This document shows positions 11,927 to 22,105 of a DNA stretch of 64,000 nucleotides, piece by piece (positions within the stretch are counted from its first letter, which is position 1; each line of letters begins with the position of its first letter). Origin of the DNA: Aspergillus flavus (lineage: Eukaryota > Ascomycota > Eurotiomycetes > Eurotiales > Aspergillaceae); contig NC_092408.1 of NCBI RefSeq assembly GCF_009017415.1, positions 3,162,001-3,226,000 on the forward strand, in the 5' to 3' direction. The position numbers were made by a program, and so were the translations under genes. Under the pieces are notes generated by a model, which saw only the letters and a program-made list of their open reading frames with translations, was not told where the DNA came from and did no database searches.

Positions 11927-12676
11927 TCACAGAATTGCCATCCCACCAACAACTGCAGCACCCAACATTCCCCAAGCGGCCGTCTCCAGAGCGACCGCGC
12001 CAGCAGTGGATGTAGCGCTACCGGTAGAGGAACTGGAAGTAGAGGACGACGAGGAGCCACTCTGTGCCTCTCCGTCAGCAGTGGACTCGTTCGCATTGCG
12101 CTTTGCGGCGTCTCCGGTGAATGAAGTCGCCTTGACACCAGTGTTGTTCGAGCAAGAGGAGGGTGCGGAATAGTCCACATCCGTGAATTGGATATCAGCA
12201 CACTGAAATGAAACGTCAGCACCATATACTACATGAGGATTAATAGATCTAGGATGTACCGCGTAAAGACCACCGCTCGGGTCACCATTGCTCTGTACCT
12301 GCAGGGTTGCGTTCATTCCATCTGTCAACTTGACGCCGACGATGGACTCATCAAAAGTGACATTGGGAAGGCAAAAGGCGCCCAAACCCTCCACTCGGAA
12401 GGTCGGGTGGAGAGTAATGTTGAAATTGGTGCCAGGGTCGTTTCCGAGAGCGAGAAGCACTTCCACAGCTGTCTGGGAATGGCCCATTGTCAAGGCAACA
12501 GGGAAGTCACCAGCGGAAAGAGAGACCTTCGTCCGTTCCGAGGATTGAGACAGGCCACTGCAGGGGAACTGACTCATTTTGTCCTCATCGAATCCACGGC
12601 TAGTCGGGTAGTTCAGCTTGAAATGAGCGGAAACCAGGGGCGCAAGAGACGCCAGGGACAGAATTGAGAGTTTCAT
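11927..12676 (-). CDS. BIM1/X325-type copper-binding GPI protein (LPMO-like)
   Basis: Exons 12260-12676 and 11927-12202 give 230 aa. MKLSILSLASLAPLVSA is a signal peptide, so the mature protein starts with His (HFKLNYPTSRGF), the copper-brace residue of LPMO-like folds. Further marks are FDEDKMSQFPCSG, TLHPTFRVEGLGAFCLPNV, the joined GGLYACADIQF, a Ser/Thr-rich linker and a hydrophobic C-terminus suited to a GPI anchor. X325/Bim1 proteins bind copper at the cell surface; in Cryptococcus Bim1 assists Ctr1 in copper uptake. The intron (12203-12259, 57 nt) is in frame without stops. An ATG at 12700 exists, but 12676 starts the signal peptide. Adjacent CTR and FRE genes support the role. Confidence 0.85.
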   Translation of the reverse strand: MKLSILSLASLAPLVSAHFKLNYPTSRGFDEDKMSQFPCSGLSQSSERTKVSLSAGDFPVALTMGHSQTAVEVLLALGNDPGTNFNITLHPTFRVEGLGAFCLPNVTFDESIVGVKLTDGMNATLQVQSNGDPSGGLYAVHPRSINPHVVYGADVSFQCADIQFTDVDYSAPSSCSNNTGVKATSFTGDAAKRNANESTADGEAQSGSSSSSTSSSSTGSATSTAGAVALETAAWGMLGAAVVGGMAIL

Positions 12677-13040
12677 TGTCGCTGTGGAGATGAGGACCAA
12701 GAGACTCGAGCTAGTATATGGAGGGAGAGGTGTTAGACAAATACGGCAGGGGAATTGATTTTATTATATAGTATTGGGGGGAGTTGGTTGACAGAAGGTG
12801 CAGTGGACATTGATCGGCAATTTCGGCACTTTTCTACTCATAGGGACAAAACTGTTATCAATTGGAAATTTGGAGGAGATTACGGAGTAATGCATCGGGC
12901 CTAAGTTCCACAATAATCAAGCATCATTGACCTAATATGAGGTTTCTTTGAAATCCGGACTGGAGCTGGGCGCCATCGTGTTTGCTTTGACATGGATCGA
13001 GAATGCATGCGCAGAGACTAAGATGGAAACGGTTAGGAAA

Positions 13041-13048
13041 TGTGCTCA
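13041..13048 (+). promoter_or_regulatory. Mac1-type copper-response element (TGTGCTCA)
   Basis: An exact TGTGCTCA, 365 bp upstream of the BIM1-like start codon. The GCTCA core is that of Mac1 copper-starvation sites, and TGTGCTCA is the form I recall for the Aspergillus Mac1 orthologue. Function is inferred. Confidence 0.55.
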
Positions 13049-13384
13049 TATCTTCTCAAAAGCTTTAAAGCACCTGCAGTCTCCAGGTGGAGCCCCCTTG
13101 TCGGCACTGTGGACCAATAAGAAGAATCACAAATCAACCACAACCGAGATTCTTGGGCCTGAGGCACTTGGGCGTTCAGTCATCGCGCAATCTTACCTCC
13201 AACCCTAGTTGAAATCTATTAGGAGTAAATGAGCTCATAACGTCCAATACAGCCAAAAAGGGAAAGAAATAAATGAGAGCCCGGAAATTTTCCTGGGGTA
13301 GCTGACATTGTCTGATATGGCTTAGAAGTACCACATAATGAGTTAATAACTAGTTATCCTACTGCCAATCGTTGACATGAAAGT

Positions 13385-13392
13385 GAGCACAT
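13385..13392 (-). promoter_or_regulatory. Mac1-type copper-response element (TGTGCTCA)
   Basis: An exact TGTGCTCA on the minus strand, about 0.7 kb upstream of the BIM1-like gene and just past the 3' end of the CTR gene. Confidence 0.5.
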
Positions 13393-13602
13393 GGGTATCG
13401 CCATTGGTACCTTCGAGGAGAATTCATGATAATAACAACTGATAGAGGTATCACGGACAGGTAATCGAAACGCTTCAAACTCCGCTAAATGCATGTAATG
13501 CTCGCCTTAACTCCAGGGCCATTTGTGGCAATATCAAATGCCCTAACGCCAAACCCAGATCGCATAGATGAATAAACAAGACTTATGGCTGCAAAAGTGT
13601 CG

Positions 13603-14241
13603 TCAATGGCTATGCTCATTCCATTGAATATACCGCCCTACGGCCAGTTCGCCTAGAAAAGCACCACCCAGCACAGAGCAGAAGTAGCCAATATTCATTG
13701 TCATGACAGCCAACATGCTGGAAAAGGGTCAGTATATACTTCGATCAACTGAGGAAAGGCGACAAGTCAACACATACAGTAGATATGATACTCCTGTAAT
13801 TAAGAGGAAAAGGAATGCTCGCGGCAAATCGACGCTAAATCTGAACGGAAGGGGCTCGTGTGTAGCCCGGCGCACGACTTTAACGGACTCTTCCACCCCT
13901 TGCGCTGATACAAGTGAAGCTACTTTGGCATCGGGATCGGCGTCGATACGACCAGCTTCCGTTGACTTGCCCGCGACGGCCACGTAGCGACGATTCAGAT
14001 GAGCATTCAACCAGTGCTGCTCCATGACGCCCTTGAACGCAACCAGGAGTCGGCCAATAATCGATAGAATGATAAGGAAGATGCACGTGCCAGCGTACGC
14101 GCCACTGGATGACGGTGTCCACTGATTTGAGAACAGGGGTGTATCTTGGGCATTAACGAAGACCATTGCCATCGACATGGTCATGGATGATGAGGATGAT
14201 GATGAGGAAGAGGACGAATGATCCATGCTGCTCATATCCAT
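13603..14241 (-). CDS. CTR-family high-affinity copper transporter
   Basis: Exons 13778-14241 and 13603-13717 give 192 aa. The N-terminus has Met motifs (MDMSSMDH, then MTMSMAM) around a Ser run and is the extracellular Cu(I)-collecting part. Three membrane segments follow: GAYAGTCIFLIILSIIG, AFLFLLITGVSYLL and, after the splice, MLAVMTMNIGYFCSVLGGAFLG. TM2 carries the MxxxM-type motif region (MTMN) and TM3 the GxxxG motif, which line the trimeric Ctr pore. A cytosolic loop of ~60 residues lies between TM1 and TM2. The ATG at 14241 is the first in frame. Divergent from the metalloreductase at 15093; likely induced by copper starvation. Confidence 0.92.
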
Positions 14242-15092
14242 GGTGAAGGCGTTGAAGTTCACTCTCCAGTTGACCCTTTAGAAATAGTGAGATCGATAAA
14301 TGCGCCCCGCTATATTGAATATCAGATCTCTCTTTTAAATTTAAATCATGGGATTGACGTGCTCGTTGTCGTTGCAGTCAAGTAGTGATGGTTGAGGTGC
14401 TGAGGAGGGAAGGAGAAAAGGGCGGGAGAGAGGAGGAAAAAGGTAACACGACGTAGTGGAGAGACAATATCATGATGATTAGAGGCGGCGTTGGGATCTT
14501 TATTAAAAGTTGAGACAAACCGACGGCTTGAATGCGGACCAGAGCCAAGTGTCACACCAGCGGCCGGAAGGGTGGAGACGTGAGCACATTTTAAGGCCCG
14601 GGGCCAATCACGGGTCAGAGATTAGGGCTCCATCCGCGAACATCTACTTTGGAGTGTGAGCAGATTATTAGTCTTGGAGTGGAATTCGAAGCAAACCAAA
14701 TAAAATTAAATCAGAGAACACGCGTTAATAATTACTTAACTCGATGGAGAACTTGCTCGGTCCAGTATCCGATAAGCATATTGCATCTTTCCAGTCATTT
14801 CTGCTTCATCTACCCCCCTCACTCGCTTTCTCCCTCTTCTCCTTCTCTCTTCTCCGAATATGACATCCTACTGATCTCCCGGTGAATAACAATTTGGTCG
14901 ACGCAGATCCTCTAGATCCATCCCGAACTGCGTACTACCCAGTCACTCCGATAGTGCCACGTGAGAAATTCTAGAAGATGTCATGATACCCCGCAATAAC
15001 ACTATACAATTAATGGTTATTATTCTCGATTGAGGTTTACCCATATCCGTCACAACTGAAGATCACAAAGAAACAGCACTCACAACTCCGCC
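14242..15092. promoter_or_regulatory. Divergent promoter CTR / FRE
   Basis: 850 bp between the two head-to-head copper genes. It holds one exact TGTGCTCA site (14581) and a near match TGAGCAGA at about 14655. Pyrimidine-rich tracts at about 14800-14850 precede the reductase. Confidence 0.6.
14581..14588 (-). promoter_or_regulatory. Mac1-type copper-response element (TGTGCTCA)
   Basis: An exact TGTGCTCA on the minus strand, 340 bp upstream of CTR and about 0.5 kb upstream of the reductase. It is placed to serve both divergent genes. Confidence 0.55.
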
Positions 15093-17282
15093 ATGTCAAT
15101 GGGTGGAATGGACATGGGCCCAATGGGCCATATGTCCATGGGCGATGGCGTGCCAGGCCTCTTCTATCTCCAGAAGATGTACTGGGCAGTAGTAGGAAGC
15201 GCCATAGCTGCTGGGACAGTAGTCAATGCCTTCAATAATTTTCTCGCATTCCAAAGGTCCGTATAAACTTCTTGTCCTTCAAAAGATACAGTAAGGCTTA
15301 CTCGCAACTTTAGACTACGGGACTCCACTCTCACCCCGTCAAAACCAAAGTCACTATTCTTCATTACTTGCGCCACTCTGACGGCAATCGTTCGAGAAGC
15401 AAGCTACGCAACATTACCCCCATGGTCGCTAGGTGGCCGCATCATTCACTTTGCTCCGCTAGGCCCACTAGCCATCATCTTAGCCAATCTAGTCGTGGTC
15501 CTTGTCTTCTGCTTTTACAAGTTAGACACAACGGATCAATGGAAATGGGAAGATGTTGGCTATCGCACCGGATTCGTAGCTATTGCCCAGCTGCCTTTGA
15601 TCTTCCTGCTGGCAGGAAGACAGAATATCATTGGCCTTCTAGTCGGCATGAGTTATGAGAGATTAAATTGGTTCCACCGCTGGATTTCTCGGACTCTCTG
15701 GCTAACGGTTACGATCCATATGGGATTCTGGTTCCGGAGTTGGGGACGCTATGACTACATCACGTACCAACTGAAAAACGATCCGTTGTCGAAACGGGGC
15801 TTTGCGGCATGGTGTATTTTGACTTTTATCGTCTTATCATCCATGGCACCCATACGACGACTAAGTTATGAATTCTTCGTTTTACAACATCTCGTGACAT
15901 TCGTTGGATTTATTGTTGCAGTTTGGCTACACGCGGCGGAAGAAGTCAAAGTATGGGTGTGGATTTCTATCGGCTTGCTCGTTTTTGACCGGGTTGCGCG
16001 ATACGCATGGGCCACATATGCCAATTTATCCATCTTCCACCGCTCCACCTCAAACACGAAGCATGCCCTCTGGGCTAACCGGGCTTCTTTTACTCCTTTA
16101 CCAGGGAATGTCACTCGCATTACAATCGACAATCCAGGCATCCGATGGGAACCCGGGCAGCATGTGTTCCTGACATGTCATTCGATAGTACCCCTGCAAA
16201 GCCACCCATTCACCATCGCCTCTATCTCTGCGGACAACAAGATGGAGTTTTTCGTACGCTCTGAGAAAGGAGGCACTAGGCGTTTCTTCCGTTATGCATC
16301 TAAGCACCACCACGTTTTAGGCTCCCGGGATACGTCCCCCGTGAAACCGGCCCGTGCCGTGTTCATTGACGGTCCATACGGAAAAATGAGACCTCTCCGT
16401 CAGTTCGACAGTGTAATACTACTTGCGGGAGGAATGGGTGTGACTTTCGTCATTCCCTGTCTGCGAGATATTGTGTCCCGATGGAAAATGGAATGTCTCG
16501 GGGACAACGAGCAGTCCAAGAAATCCCCACGCCTCACGCCGACGAAACGTATCCGATTTGTATGGGTGATTAAGTCGCGGGCTCAACTTAGCTGGTTTGA
16601 GACGCAGTTGCAGTCCGTGTTGTCTGATGTAGAAGAATGTCGTCGTGCTCAGCCTGATATAAACCGAGAGATCGAATTGAGCATATATGTGACCTGTGAC
16701 GAAAAGCTGGAGCCACAGCCACAACCAGCGCAGCCTCTCTGCTCGCAGGCCCAGCCTGAATCAACAATTGTCGGTACTCGCCAAGACGCCAACAGTATTG
16801 AACCAGCTGCTGTCACAGACGAGAAACGCAGTAAAAAAGACGATGTTTCGATCCATTCCATCTCCAACGTTTCTTCCGGAGACTCTACACCACAGAGTGG
16901 ATGCCTCCCTAATGGCGGATGCTGCTGCACAACAGCCATTGAAGATGAGGACAACAACAGCATCACAGTACATAATTGTTCATGCTCCGGCCATGCCGCT
17001 GCCTCTCAAGCTCCGGGGCCAGAGCCAGAGAAGCTGGATGTTAAAGCAGCGCCAATTAAAGTGCCCGAGCTCCCCATGTTCTCCGGTCGACCGCAACCAC
17101 GAACAATCATCCGCAAAGTGTTGGAGAAAGCCGAAGGCGAAAGTGCCGTGGTGGTCTGTGGACCGCAAGGTCTATCAGATGATGTGCGCCGGAGTGTGGT
17201 GTACTTGAGCGACGAACGGGCTGTGCATAAGGGAACAGGGGCGCAAGGCATATATCTACATGCGGAGAAGTTTGGGTGGTAG
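15093..17282 (+). CDS. FRE-type ferric/cupric reductase transmembrane component
   Basis: Exons 15093-15256 and 15314-17282 give 710 aa. The unusual N-terminus MSMGGMDMGPMGHMSMG is Met/His-rich. A ferric-reductase membrane domain with the bis-haem histidines follows (WFHRW, TIHMGFW, LQHLVTF, WLHAAEE). Next are the FAD motif HPFTIAS and NAD(P)H motifs (AGGMGVTF, CGPQGLSDDV). The family reduces extracellular Fe(III)/Cu(II) using cytosolic NADPH. Between the NAD motifs lies a Cys-rich insert at about residues 585-615 (GCLPNGGCCC, then NCSCSGH). Its CTR neighbour and the Met-rich start suggest a cupric reductase feeding Cu(I) to CTR. The first donor (GTCCGT) is weak, but only it keeps frame. Confidence 0.9.
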
Positions 17283-17540
17283 ATGGTTTTGAGTATATCA
17301 TGCATGCTTTACGACTGTATATATCAACTTTGACAAATGAACATAGTTAACTGCTAATTTAATATACCATATTACGTCGATCTATACAAACACCGGTGGA
17401 AGATATGAAGTAACGGTACGGAGTACAGAACATGGACTTATCTCTGACCATGGGCAAGACCTCTTTACTCATAATATTCTTGGTGCTCTCTGATTAGTTC
17501 GTTTAATAGATACTACTATTGGTCTTTTGCATCAACCTTC

Positions 17541-17632
17541 GGCCGGCTGGCCTAATGGTAAGGCGTTGCTCTCCTATGGTGGTTTCACTCGTAGTAAAGC
17601 AAAGATTCAGGGTTCGAGTCCCTGGTCGGTCG
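17541..17632 (+). tRNA. tRNA-Arg(CCU) with a 20-nt intron
   Basis: The cloverleaf is complete. The acceptor is GGCCGGC/GTCGGTC plus discriminator G. The D-arm is GCC/GGC, the anticodon stem TTGCT/AGCAA and the T-arm CAGGG-TTCGAGT-CCCTG. The anticodon CCT is at 17573-17575. A 20-nt intron (17577-17596) sits at the canonical place after position 37. A T-rich Pol III terminator follows at 17633. Confidence 0.93.
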
Positions 17633-19205
17633 TTTCTTTTTTGTCTTTTTTCTTTTTTTTTTACTCCATCTTTTCCGATCAATATATCTGTTCGTTTCTA
17701 TTCTGCAGTGCCAAGCGTAGTCTTCTTTTTCTCTTTTTCTTCTCGTAATAAGTTTCAAACCTTGACCCTGGAAGAGCCGACCAAACCAGTGTAAAGCATA
17801 GCGTGACAGCTGGTCATGTTCCAGCTGAAAAACACGGTCATAATTAGGGCCATACCAAATGTATGGAGATACAGTAATACAATGGGTCCAAAACCAAGAC
17901 GAAGGAACCAGCAGGTAACCATCCCCAAAAACCCGTCACATCCAAGGTACACAGTAATCAACCCGCATGGTAAACTATCCGTTGTTTTGTAAACCAGACG
18001 CGGATTCGTCGCCATGGATCAAAAGTATATCTATAGATAGACAGGAACACTCGCCTAGAATACCCCCAAATGAGCCTATATTCTATTCTACTCCAGGCAA
18101 TTTGGCAAGAGAACAATGAAGCCTAAGACATGAGATTAGGCCTGCCCGCGTAGACACGGAACGCGTGATCTTTGTGGTGGCTGTGCCCACAACGCAATTC
18201 CTTTGCTATGTGTACAGTGTACACAGAATTTGAGTGATCTGATCTGAGATCTAGGTGGACTGTGACGTGGTGTTGGTCGCCTTGAGATTCCAAGGTTTAG
18301 ATCTACAGAGTGAAATAAACCTACTTTACTGGCATTGATAAGGATGGTTTTCACGTATTTGATACCCGGTGAAAGATGGGAATTGGGATTGGAGGGTGGT
18401 GAGATTTTGCTGACGCGGTATGATGAACTGTAAGTGCCGATCAGTACCTGACCCGAGTGTACTTTTGTATGGGTGTATCAAGTACACAGTACGGGGGTAC
18501 CGGGTATCGCAGGAAAAGAGGATGGTAAGTACAGTATTTGGATTTTGTTGAGTTTTTCTATAGGATATTGCTTTCACTTTACAGCTATCGAGTGTATTCA
18601 TAGTTTATTTGGTTCTTAAAATAACTGTATTGAATTAGAATCCTTGTATGCAGTACAGAGTCTGTGCATGCTGATTGGGTATATAACCTTGAGTCAGCAT
18701 TTGCCGCGTGACAATTTTTGACTTTCAAGCTGAGAGACAAGGCTACACTCCATAAAGTGTGGGCGAGCATAGCAAGACAATATACGCGAAAATGAATGAT
18801 AAAAGAAGTTGATAATGGCGTGATTTTGTGATAGAGTGAATAAGAAAGAAAGGAAAAAAATTGTTTAGCCGCTAGAGGCATCATAAAAGATAAGAGCGAA
18901 ATGGATTGGTAATTTTTAGGAAATGGTATCAGCCGCGGGATCAAACTTACGCCGACGGTAAGGTTTTCGTCCTGACGAGCTCGCGTAACTTAACCGCCAC
19001 CGTCTCGTCTCGTCTCGTTTTTCTCCTGCCCGTCAACTCTTTCCTTTTCACTTTCTCCCCCCGAGTCTCGCTGCCTTCTGCTCGACCAGCGCCCTTGCCT
19101 TCATCCTATCCCGTCGACTGAGCCGTTGCGATCATCTATTTCTTTAGTCTAGTCGCTTCAGATAATCCATCCACCATCGATTTCATCAATCCTTTTGTCG
19201 TGAAC
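17633..19205. other. Intergenic, 1.57 kb
   Basis: A T-rich Pol III terminator follows the tRNA, then AT-rich sequence without a supportable gene. A pyrimidine-rich leader (about 18990-19190) precedes the BED-finger gene. Confidence 0.55.
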
Positions 19206-20663
19206 ATGGGTCGTACCGTCGACCAGGAAGTTCACGCGGCGTTCGTCGAGTTCCGCGCCAAGGAAGACGATAAGGTGCGTGTCTTTGTATTTTCCGTAAT
19301 ATTTCAACCCGCCGCCCCAACACCGCGATACTGACATGACAACTTGTTTGATATAGTGTCTCTCCGTCCAGTGTATCTACTGCCAGCAGATCCGCGCCAA
19401 AAACACCTCGCGTCAGAAGCAGCACCTGCTCGAGTGCCCCGGTCTCCGTGGCCATACCAACCCCCAGGCTCAGTCTCAGACTGCTCAGTCCGCCCCCAAT
19501 GGCATCGGTGCTACCAATGGCTATCCTCCTACTCCCAATGGCGCTACAGCCACTGCACCAGGCGCTGGCCCGGGCCCAGGTGCCCTGCCTACTCCCAACG
19601 GGCCCATGATGACGAACGGCGTCAATCCCCATGCTACCCCCATGCAGACGCCGCTGCAGAACATGCAAGGCCGCGCTTCCCTTCCCACTTCCGGTCCCAC
19701 CGGCACTTCCTCTGCTCCCCCGTCTCAACAAGCTCCTCGCGCGACTCCCAAGTCGAAACCGAAAACGTCGTCCTCAAGTCTGCCCGCCCCGCCTTTGGAT
19801 GATGTACATGCTGCATTTGTTGAGTTCCGTGCGAAGGAGGAAGACAAGGTAAGATACGCCCCCGCTAGTGCCATGGCTGATATTACGGAGCATATCTGAC
19901 TGGGGCCCAGTGTCTCTCCGTCCAGTGCATCTATTGCCAGCAGGTTCGCGCGAAGAACACGAGCCGTCAGCGTCAACATCTCTTGGAATGTCCCACTTAC
20001 CTCAGCGTCATGAAGGATTCGATCCCCGCCAACAACCTCCTCCACACTTTCCCCGAAGGCGACGTGGCTCGCTCATTGCAGATCCCCGCGCCTACTCTCG
20101 AATTGGACTTCCGCATGAGCATAAAGATGAACCCGAAGGTGGCTGTTGGTCAGAGTCTCTGGGGCCAGAGAGACTGGGTCACGTTTGTTGGAGGCCAATG
20201 GGCTGGTAGATGGGGCAAGGGTATCGTGCTGGTACGTAGGAGGATTTATCAATGATTCTTAGCGCAACATGCTAATCAAGTTTTAGCCCGGAGGACAAGA
20301 TTCGCAGATTGTGACGAAGGAATCTGCTACCAGTCTTCGCGCAAGTTACATGCTTCAAACCGCAGATGATCCCCCGGCTTTTATCATCGTGAAGACCAAT
20401 GGGTGGCTCACCGGCGCCAAGGACGTTCTGGACAAGGTCAATGATCCGGGTGTTGCGGACACTATCAACCCTAACACGTACAAGTATCGTATCAATCTCA
20501 CCATGGAGACCGGTGACGAGCGCTACGCATTCTTGAACACCCTTATGTGGGTTGGCAGCGGTTGCCGCAGGGGCCATGAAGGTTAGTAGGAATCGCAATG
20601 CCGCATAGGCCAAACTATACTGACCGCATTCTAGTCATCTTTGATTCGTTCCGTGTCAATTAA
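19206..20663 (+). CDS. Protein with tandem BED-like zinc fingers and a DUF3237 domain
   Basis: Five exons (19206-19274, 19357-19848, 19911-20231, 20287-20581, 20635-20663) give 401 aa. A module reading HAAFVEFRAKE then CLSVQCIYCQQ...TSRQ...QHLLECP occurs twice, near residues 9-50 and 171-213. Each has a CxxC...H-x3-C pattern like a BED/C2HC finger. A Pro/Thr/Ala-rich linker of ~120 residues separates them. The C-terminal half (from about LQIPAPTLELDF to VIFDSFRVN) resembles DUF3237 (UPF0311). Both finger copies are interrupted by a phase-0 intron at the same place, just before CLSVQC. Function is unknown; DNA or RNA binding is a guess from the fingers. Confidence 0.8.
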
Positions 20664-21365
20664 TCTGCTACGGTATTGCAGCTGTTTTGTCGGTTCTTCA
20701 GCGAGTAATTTTTGAGGGGAAAAATTGTGCTTTAGTTTCTTCGCAAGTTGTCTCTCTATCTGCCCCAGAGTATGTTGAGCTTTGCCAGTGTTTAAGCCCT
20801 GTTGATCTGGATACATGCCTTTTGCCTCCCAATCACGAGCCCGCTTGATGCGTTCGTGCAGCACCCATGTTCTTTACGACTTCTTTTCGTTTCTGTTTGT
20901 TACTACTGTAAGGTATTTCATTTCTTTGTGTCGAGGTGCAAGGCTGGTGAATTTCTACTCTTCTTCTATATCTCCCGATCCTTTTCATATTAGCAGTGCG
21001 ATGTGAATATTTGTATCTCTACGAGAATGAAAACTTCCAGTTGATCGGAGATATATAAATCTCAACATGACAAGCAAGACCACGAAAATAATACATAAGA
21101 CAGACAGTAAACCAACCAAAAAGAAGAAGAAAAAGGGAAAGAAGAGAAAAGAAAAGAGAATAGAACATACAATCAAACCCCATATATATAGTATATCTAG
21201 ATCCAGATCCAGATCTAGATTTAGATAATAGACATAGGATACCGTAATACCCACTAACCACTAGGTCCATGGTGGATAGGATACACTATACAGCTATACA
21301 GGTACGGAGTACGGCCAGTAAGTACGTTAGTAAGTAGTAACGGAGTACAAATAATACCAAAGAAG

Positions 21366-21404
<39 letters not shown>

Positions 21405-22105
21405 GTAACGCAGTATAAATAGCGTATAGTACCTAATACCCCATAAACCTAAAAAAAGAAAAAACAACATATTTATCGAGGTAAAATTACTCGTACTAGC
21501 TCCTTAACTAAATTATAGGTTATTCGCTTCGGGGTATGGATTACGCGCGGGACTTTCGATCTATATTTTCTCTGGGTGAGAGATTTCTATGTATGTATGT
21601 ATGTACGCACTTACTAACTTACTACTTAACTAACTTACATGCTTTATGCATGTGTATGAATTGTATATTGGGCAGTTAGGCTCTGGGGGGTTTTTTTTTT
21701 AGTTCATTGGGGTATTGGGTTCTGGGTCTTCCTTCTTTTGCCTTGTGCTTTTTTTTTGTTTGGGTTACTTTGTCTGCTTGTTATGGACCATGGTTTTATT
21801 CACTACTGGGTGTATTGGAGGTTCCTTTTTGGGAATTTTTATGGGTTGATCAGCGGTGGATGGGATGATTGGCATGCATTTATGGGGTGGGATCTATTTT
21901 GCTTTACTTGTGTTTTGTGTTTTATGTGAGTGTACATTACATGCTAAGGAGAAATCGAAAGTTGAAATTACTAGGTATATTCCTGATATGGTAAAAGACA
22001 TAACAAACAGTCGTAAATAGACGTCTATGGTTTACATTGAACACATGACTACACTTAACATCACATCTCGTCTGGGCCTGTCAAGTCTGTATCCACTAAC
22101 ACTTT
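20664..22105. other. Low-complexity intergenic stretch, 1.44 kb
   Basis: It contains GATCCA/GATCTA-type hexamer repeats at about 21198-21228, a 34-nt A-run at 21368-21401, GTAT repeats near 21592 and a T/G-rich tract at 21690-21930. No gene is supported. Confidence 0.6.
21368..21401 (+). repeat. Homopolymer A tract, 34 nt
   Basis: 34 consecutive A residues. It may be a decayed retroposon tail or slippage product; no retroelement sequence is visible on its 5' side. Confidence 0.8.

Larger units (their letters stand above)
12677..13602. promoter_or_regulatory. BIM1-like gene promoter and CTR 3' flank
   Basis: This gene-free stretch of 0.93 kb lies upstream of the BIM1-like gene. It contains two of the three TGTGCTCA copper-response-like sites annotated separately. 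Confidence 0.55.

Noticed and set aside
21368..21401. A-tract as the tail of a LINE
   Set aside because: No reverse-transcriptase remnant or target-site duplication seen beside it.
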